Assembly (NCBI GenBank): GCA_018830765.1
Contig: JAHJRJ010000085.1
Location: forward strand, 1-9,439
Source: Bacteroidota bacterium
GTDB lineage: Bacteria > Bacteroidota > Ignavibacteria > UBA10030 > BY39
Direction: 5' to 3'
Length of the DNA: 9,439 nucleotides
The notes below the pieces were generated by a model, which worked only from the letters and a program-made list of their open reading frames with translations, did no database searches and was not told the origin of the DNA. Made by a program: the position numbers and the translations under genes. This document shows positions 7,099-9,439 of this stretch, in pieces (within the stretch, counting starts at the first letter, position 1; each line of letters starts with the position of its first letter).

Positions 7099-7263
7099 CC
7101 TAAACCTTTTGCATTCTCCGAATTACTCGTCTGTCTCAGATCTCTTATGCGGCGAGCGGGTGGCGAAAAATCTAACGAGTTGACTCTCGAAGATTTGACC
7201 GTTAACATCGCCACACGCAAGGTTACACGGGTAGGGGGAAGAAATGATTCGGCAAACCGTTAA
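7099..7263 (+). pseudogene. Remnant of an OmpR/PhoB-family response regulator
   Basis: Fifty-four sense codons up to the TAA at 7261. The reading PKPFAFSELLVCLRSLMRRA matches the end of a receiver domain (the conserved Lys-Pro-Phe after beta-5, then helix 5). It is followed by NELTLEDLTVNIATRKV and TRVGGR, the linker and first strands of the OmpR-type DNA-binding domain. The phosphoacceptor Asp region is missing on the 5' side. On the 3' side the sequence loses all likeness after GGR, before the helix-turn-helix. There is no start codon or ribosome site of its own. It is not a copy of the regulator at 7899: the same region there reads VKPFDSGELLARTKAILQRS, so the two are clearly diverged paralogues. 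This is decayed sequence from a second two-component system, cut at both ends. Confidence 0.82.
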
Positions 7264-7898
7264 GCAGCACTGAGCAAGTGCATTGCTGGCTCGTCTTGGT
7301 GGGTGCACCATCAGATTGCAGCCGCTGCCGAACTTGCTGCGCAGTCGGTCACACCTGCCGAGCAGCTGCTAATCTCGTTATTTCCCTCAGCGAGACTTCG
7401 CATCCACAGCCGCACCTTCTTTCTTGCTCTCCCAAAGCCATTCCAGCTCCACCACCATTTGGTTAATCTGCTCTTTCGAAAATCCCTTTTGCTTTGCTGC
7501 TCGTTCTGAGAATGAAGTTTGCAAACGCTCGCGGCCGGAGCTTGGATTTGACATTCGACTCAGAATTATGTAATTTCATAAAGGCTAATCACTTGCCGTC
7601 ATCATAGTCTGTTCATATTTTGCCGCAGTCTGCAGCCCGATGGACAAGTTCTGAGAACGATGCCGCCGCTGGTGCACATTACAGGTTTTTTTCGGTGCTC
7701 GGCGTAGTTGATTCAATGTCGCTTCGCACGATATACGCTGACCTCGATTACCATGTTCGGTCTACCGTGATCAGAAGAGATGATATGGTAACGTCCAATG
7801 AATGTGTGAAGCCTCCGCACGCGCCCGTGAGGGGGCCTCGCACTTTTAAGGGCTGGATCAACAGGCAAACGAAAAGAGAAAGTTAAGAAAGAATAACC
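7264..7898. other. 635-base stretch with no recognisable gene
   Basis: Between the response-regulator remnant and the next regulator I find no family I recognise on either strand. Its only candidate gene is a 55-codon minus-strand ORF (listed separately). A plus-strand frame from TTG at 7620 to TAA at 7886 is open but has no ribosome site or family pattern. An imperfect hairpin (GTGAGG...CCTCGCAC, 7827-7843) followed by TTTT lies about 55 bases before the regulator's start and could be a weak terminator or leader structure. The promoter of the regulator should be here, but no convincing -35/-10 pair is visible. The stretch is consistent with gene decay. Confidence 0.5.
7387..7554 (-). CDS. 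Possible small protein, 55 aa, unrecognised
   Basis: An open frame on the minus strand from ATG (7554) to TGA (7387). The product starts MSNPSSGRERLQTSFSERAA and continues KQKGFSKEQINQMVVELEWL, ending in a short Lys/Glu-rich then Ala-rich tail. The middle has the look of real protein: a helix, a GFSKEQI turn and a second helix with hydrophobic spacing. Such a tail resembles, only in pattern, the C-terminal parts of small antitoxin-like regulators; I cannot name a family. No good Shine-Dalgarno sequence is present and no toxin-like gene follows. It may be the surviving 3' end of a larger decayed gene in this gene-poor stretch. Confidence 0.35.
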   Translation of the reverse strand: MSNPSSGRERLQTSFSERAAKQKGFSKEQINQMVVELEWLWESKKEGAAVDAKSR

Positions 7899-8624
7899 AT
7901 GCTGAAGAGCATCAACTCATCTCCATCTTCAGATGATAGTGAGATTAACGCGATCAACATCCTGGTGGTGGAAGACGAAAGAAAGCTCGCTCGGTTGATT
8001 GAGCGACTACTCACGCGCGAAGGATACAAGGTCGACCTCGCTTTCGATGGGGAGGAGGCTGAGCAGAAAGCGAAACAGCAGGAATTCCACTTCATTATCC
8101 TCGATATCAACCTGCCGAGGAGAACAGGTTTCGACGTTCTGCAAAACCTTCGGTCTCAATCTTACAACACACCTGTCTTGATTCTTTCTGCCAGAGACAA
8201 GGTTGAGGATCGGATCAAAGGATTGCAGTTGGGTGCCGTTGATTTTCTGGTGAAGCCCTTTGACTCCGGCGAACTGCTGGCACGAACAAAGGCCATTCTG
8301 CAGCGCTCGGGGATCGTTCGCACAAACATCCTTAAGGCTGACGACCTTGTGCTCGATGTCGTCAAGCGAAGGGTCACGCGGGCGGGTAAGGTGATCGATC
8401 TCAGTCCAAAAGAATATGCACTCTTGGAGTTCTTTCTGCATAACAAAAACCAGGTGTTGACGCGCAAACGCATAGCCGAACAGGTGTGGGGCTAAACGTT
8501 TGACACGGGCACGAATATCCTTGATGTCTATATCAGCTATCTGCGGAATGCCATCGATGAGGGATTCACGAAAAAGCTGATCCATACGGTGCGCGGTGAA
8601 GGATTTATGCTTTCGGAAAAATAG
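7899..8624 (+). pseudogene. OmpR-family response regulator interrupted by an in-frame TAA
   Basis: The frame encodes 241 residues plus one internal stop. The receiver domain (about 20-135) has the acidic pair E25-D26, phosphoacceptor D69 in ILDINLP, S97 in LILSARD and K119 in LVKPF, so phosphorylation should work. The winged-helix domain starts near 145. TAA at 8493-8495 (codon 199) follows AEQVWG, and the same frame then reads TFDTGTNILDVYISYLRNAI and IHTVRGEGFML to a TAG at 8622. These are exactly the recognition helix and wing expected there. Ending at the TAA gives a 198-aa product (7899-8495) with receiver but without recognition helix, unable to bind DNA normally. One base change explains the stop (from TAT/TAC, TTA or similar). 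A sequencing error is the main alternative. The start ATG gives a 17-residue extension over typical relatives and has only a purine-rich leader. It precedes its probable kinase at 8730. Confidence 0.88.
8493..8495 (+). other. Premature in-frame TAA in the response regulator
   Basis: The context is GTG TGG GGC TAA ACG TTT GAC ACG GGC, that is VWG-stop-TFDTG. OmpR-family proteins normally have a residue such as Tyr or Leu at this site. No frameshift is needed: homology continues in the same frame on both sides. Other genes in the window end with TAA, so the codon is not reassigned here. Confidence 0.85.
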
Positions 8625-8729
8625 ATCTTCAATGCCTCCTCACACTCTGAAGACACATCGCACACACACTGTTGCCATACTGCTGCGTTCCAACGTTTGT
8701 AGACGTCCTAAAATTCGAACTGAGAAAGC
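8625..8729. other. Spacer between response regulator and kinase, nothing recognised
   Basis: These 105 bases contain no family-like open frame, no strong hairpin with a T-run and no strong Shine-Dalgarno sequence. Only a weak GAGAAAG (8722-8728) precedes the kinase ATG. The spacing is wide for a tight two-component operon, so the kinase may have its own promoter, although none is obvious. Confidence 0.5.
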
Positions 8730-9439
8730 ATGAAGCGTCTTATCGAATATCTGCAAAAGCAATCGAGAGCGTATCAAGTAAGCCTTGGGATATCGCTCCT
8801 CCTGGTTATCGGTCTTACCGACTATCTCACAGGACCGCAATTGAGTTTTTCCATTTTCTATCTGATTCCCATTTCGCTGTTCGCCTGGTTTATTAGGAGC
8901 TCCTCTGGGGTTGCGATGTCGTTCGCGAGTGCAGCGATGTGGCTTGCAGCAGACTTGCTGTGGGGGGCGCCCTATTCGCAGCCTTGGATTCCTTACTGGA
9001 ATGCTCTCGTCCGGCTGGGCCTGTTTCTCACCGTTGCACTTCTTCTGGCCGCCTTGCGAAAATTGCATGATCACCAGGAGGACATCGTTAAGGAACGGAC
9101 CGCTGCGCTCCAAAAGGAGCTTGAAGTTCACTCTTCGGCCGAGCAAGCTCTGCGGCAAGCGGAAGTACGTTTTCAATCCCTGTTACAGAGTTTCTCGCTA
9201 TCTCTTTCGACTGCAAACCTTACAAGTGACCACAAGCCTTATTCCACCGCGGCGCTAATCAGCGACCTCGCGAAAGAAATTAACCAGGTTACTAAAAACA
9301 TGGAACTGAGTGTCCAGAACATGCTCAATTTTTCTTCCTTTGCATCTCACGAGCTTCGGACGCCGCTGGCCGTCATGCGAAACCAATTAGAAGAAGCCCT
9401 CAATACTGAAACGACACAAGACGCCCTGCGACCCCTTCT
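8730..9439 (+). CDS. Membrane sensor histidine kinase, N-terminal part
   Basis: The open frame runs without a stop to the right edge (236 full codons visible). Four hydrophobic segments lie at roughly 16-31, 38-57, 60-78 and 90-109, with short loops (GLTDYLTGPQLSFSIFYLIP; PYSQPWIPYWNALVRLG). This is a membrane-embedded sensor module seen also ahead of other signalling domains. A charged coiled coil follows (about 111-152: KERTAALQKEL, AEQALRQAEVRFQSLL). Next comes a HAMP-end-like stretch (LISDLAKEINQVTKNM), then the dimerisation/phosphoacceptor helix FASHELRTPLAVMRNQLEEA with H207 as the phosphorylated His. The ATPase domain lies outside the window. Its natural partner is the response regulator just upstream. 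The ATG has only a weak GAGAAAG before it; no earlier in-frame start is convincing. Kinase identity is sure; the signal sensed is unknown. Confidence 0.9.
   Translation, partial: MKRLIEYLQKQSRAYQVSLGISLLLVIGLTDYLTGPQLSFSIFYLIPISLFAWFIRSSSGVAMSFASAAMWLAADLLWGAPYSQPWIPYWNALVRLGLFLTVALLLAALRKLHDHQEDIVKERTAALQKELEVHSSAEQALRQAEVRFQSLLQSFSLSLSTANLTSDHKPYSTAALISDLAKEINQVTKNMELSVQNMLNFSSFASHELRTPLAVMRNQLEEALNTETTQDALRPL

Noticed and set aside
7620..7886. Plus-strand 88-codon open frame just upstream of the response regulator
   Set aside because: It has a TTG start without a ribosome site, an Arg/Pro/Ser-rich composition with no recognisable domain, and probably is chance openness in the regulator's upstream region.
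8007..8585. Long open frame on the minus strand opposite the response regulator
   Set aside because: It is antisense to clear receiver and DNA-binding homology and its translation shows no family pattern.
8640..9176. Long minus-strand open frame opposite the kinase
   Set aside because: The plus strand encodes a well-defined membrane kinase over the same bases; the minus translation is Arg/Pro-rich shadow sequence.
1..9439. CRISPR array, tRNA, rRNA, integrase or transposase
   Set aside because: No regularly spaced repeats, cloverleaf sequences, rRNA-like stretches or transposase/integrase motifs were seen on either strand.

Overview
The window looks like a chromosomal segment from a bacterium of the Bacteroidota/Chlorobiota (FCB) superphylum, possibly an Ignavibacteria-like lineage. 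This is inferred from an M16B protease pair with Sec signal peptides ending in a Bacteroidota-style AQ site, an alpha-type glutamine synthetase, A+T-rich genes and AAGGAGA-type ribosome binding sites. The assignment is tentative because no rRNA or other marker gene is present.

Left part (1-4099, minus strand). glnA, encoding type I-alpha glutamine synthetase (443 aa), is followed 20 bases later by a 388-aa protein of unknown function with a SHOCT-like tail. Overlapping or abutting that is a 435-aa protein with an N-terminal zinc ribbon and a striking C-terminal 11-residue hydrophobic periodicity. The last gene on this strand is the start of a glyoxalase/VOC-family protein that runs off the left edge. 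The glnA-388-435 spacing suggests one transcription unit.

Middle (4100-7087). A 279-base divergent intergenic region holds a 14-bp perfect palindrome on the glnA side. It also holds a 155-bp nested inverted-repeat element (25-base arms with two internal stem-loops). On the plus strand follow two adjacent M16B genes 12 bases apart. The first keeps the zinc site (HxxEH plus a downstream Glu). The second has lost it and keeps an Arg/Tyr-type partner motif. Together they look like an exported heterodimeric zinc protease.

Right part (7088-9439). G+C rises in hand-counted 60-base samples: 21-25 of 60 in the M16 region against mostly 32-36 of 60 here, with A+T-rich patches remaining. Only 11 bases after the second M16 stop there is a 54-codon remnant of an OmpR-family response regulator. 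Next come about 635 bases with no recognisable gene apart from one possible 55-aa ORF. Then comes a second OmpR-family response regulator whose DNA-binding domain is split by a single in-frame TAA, with homology continuing in the same frame to the normal C-terminus. Last is the start of a four-helix membrane histidine kinase that runs off the right edge with an intact SHELRTP phosphoacceptor box. This part reads as a decaying or rearranged two-component locus next to a stable housekeeping region.
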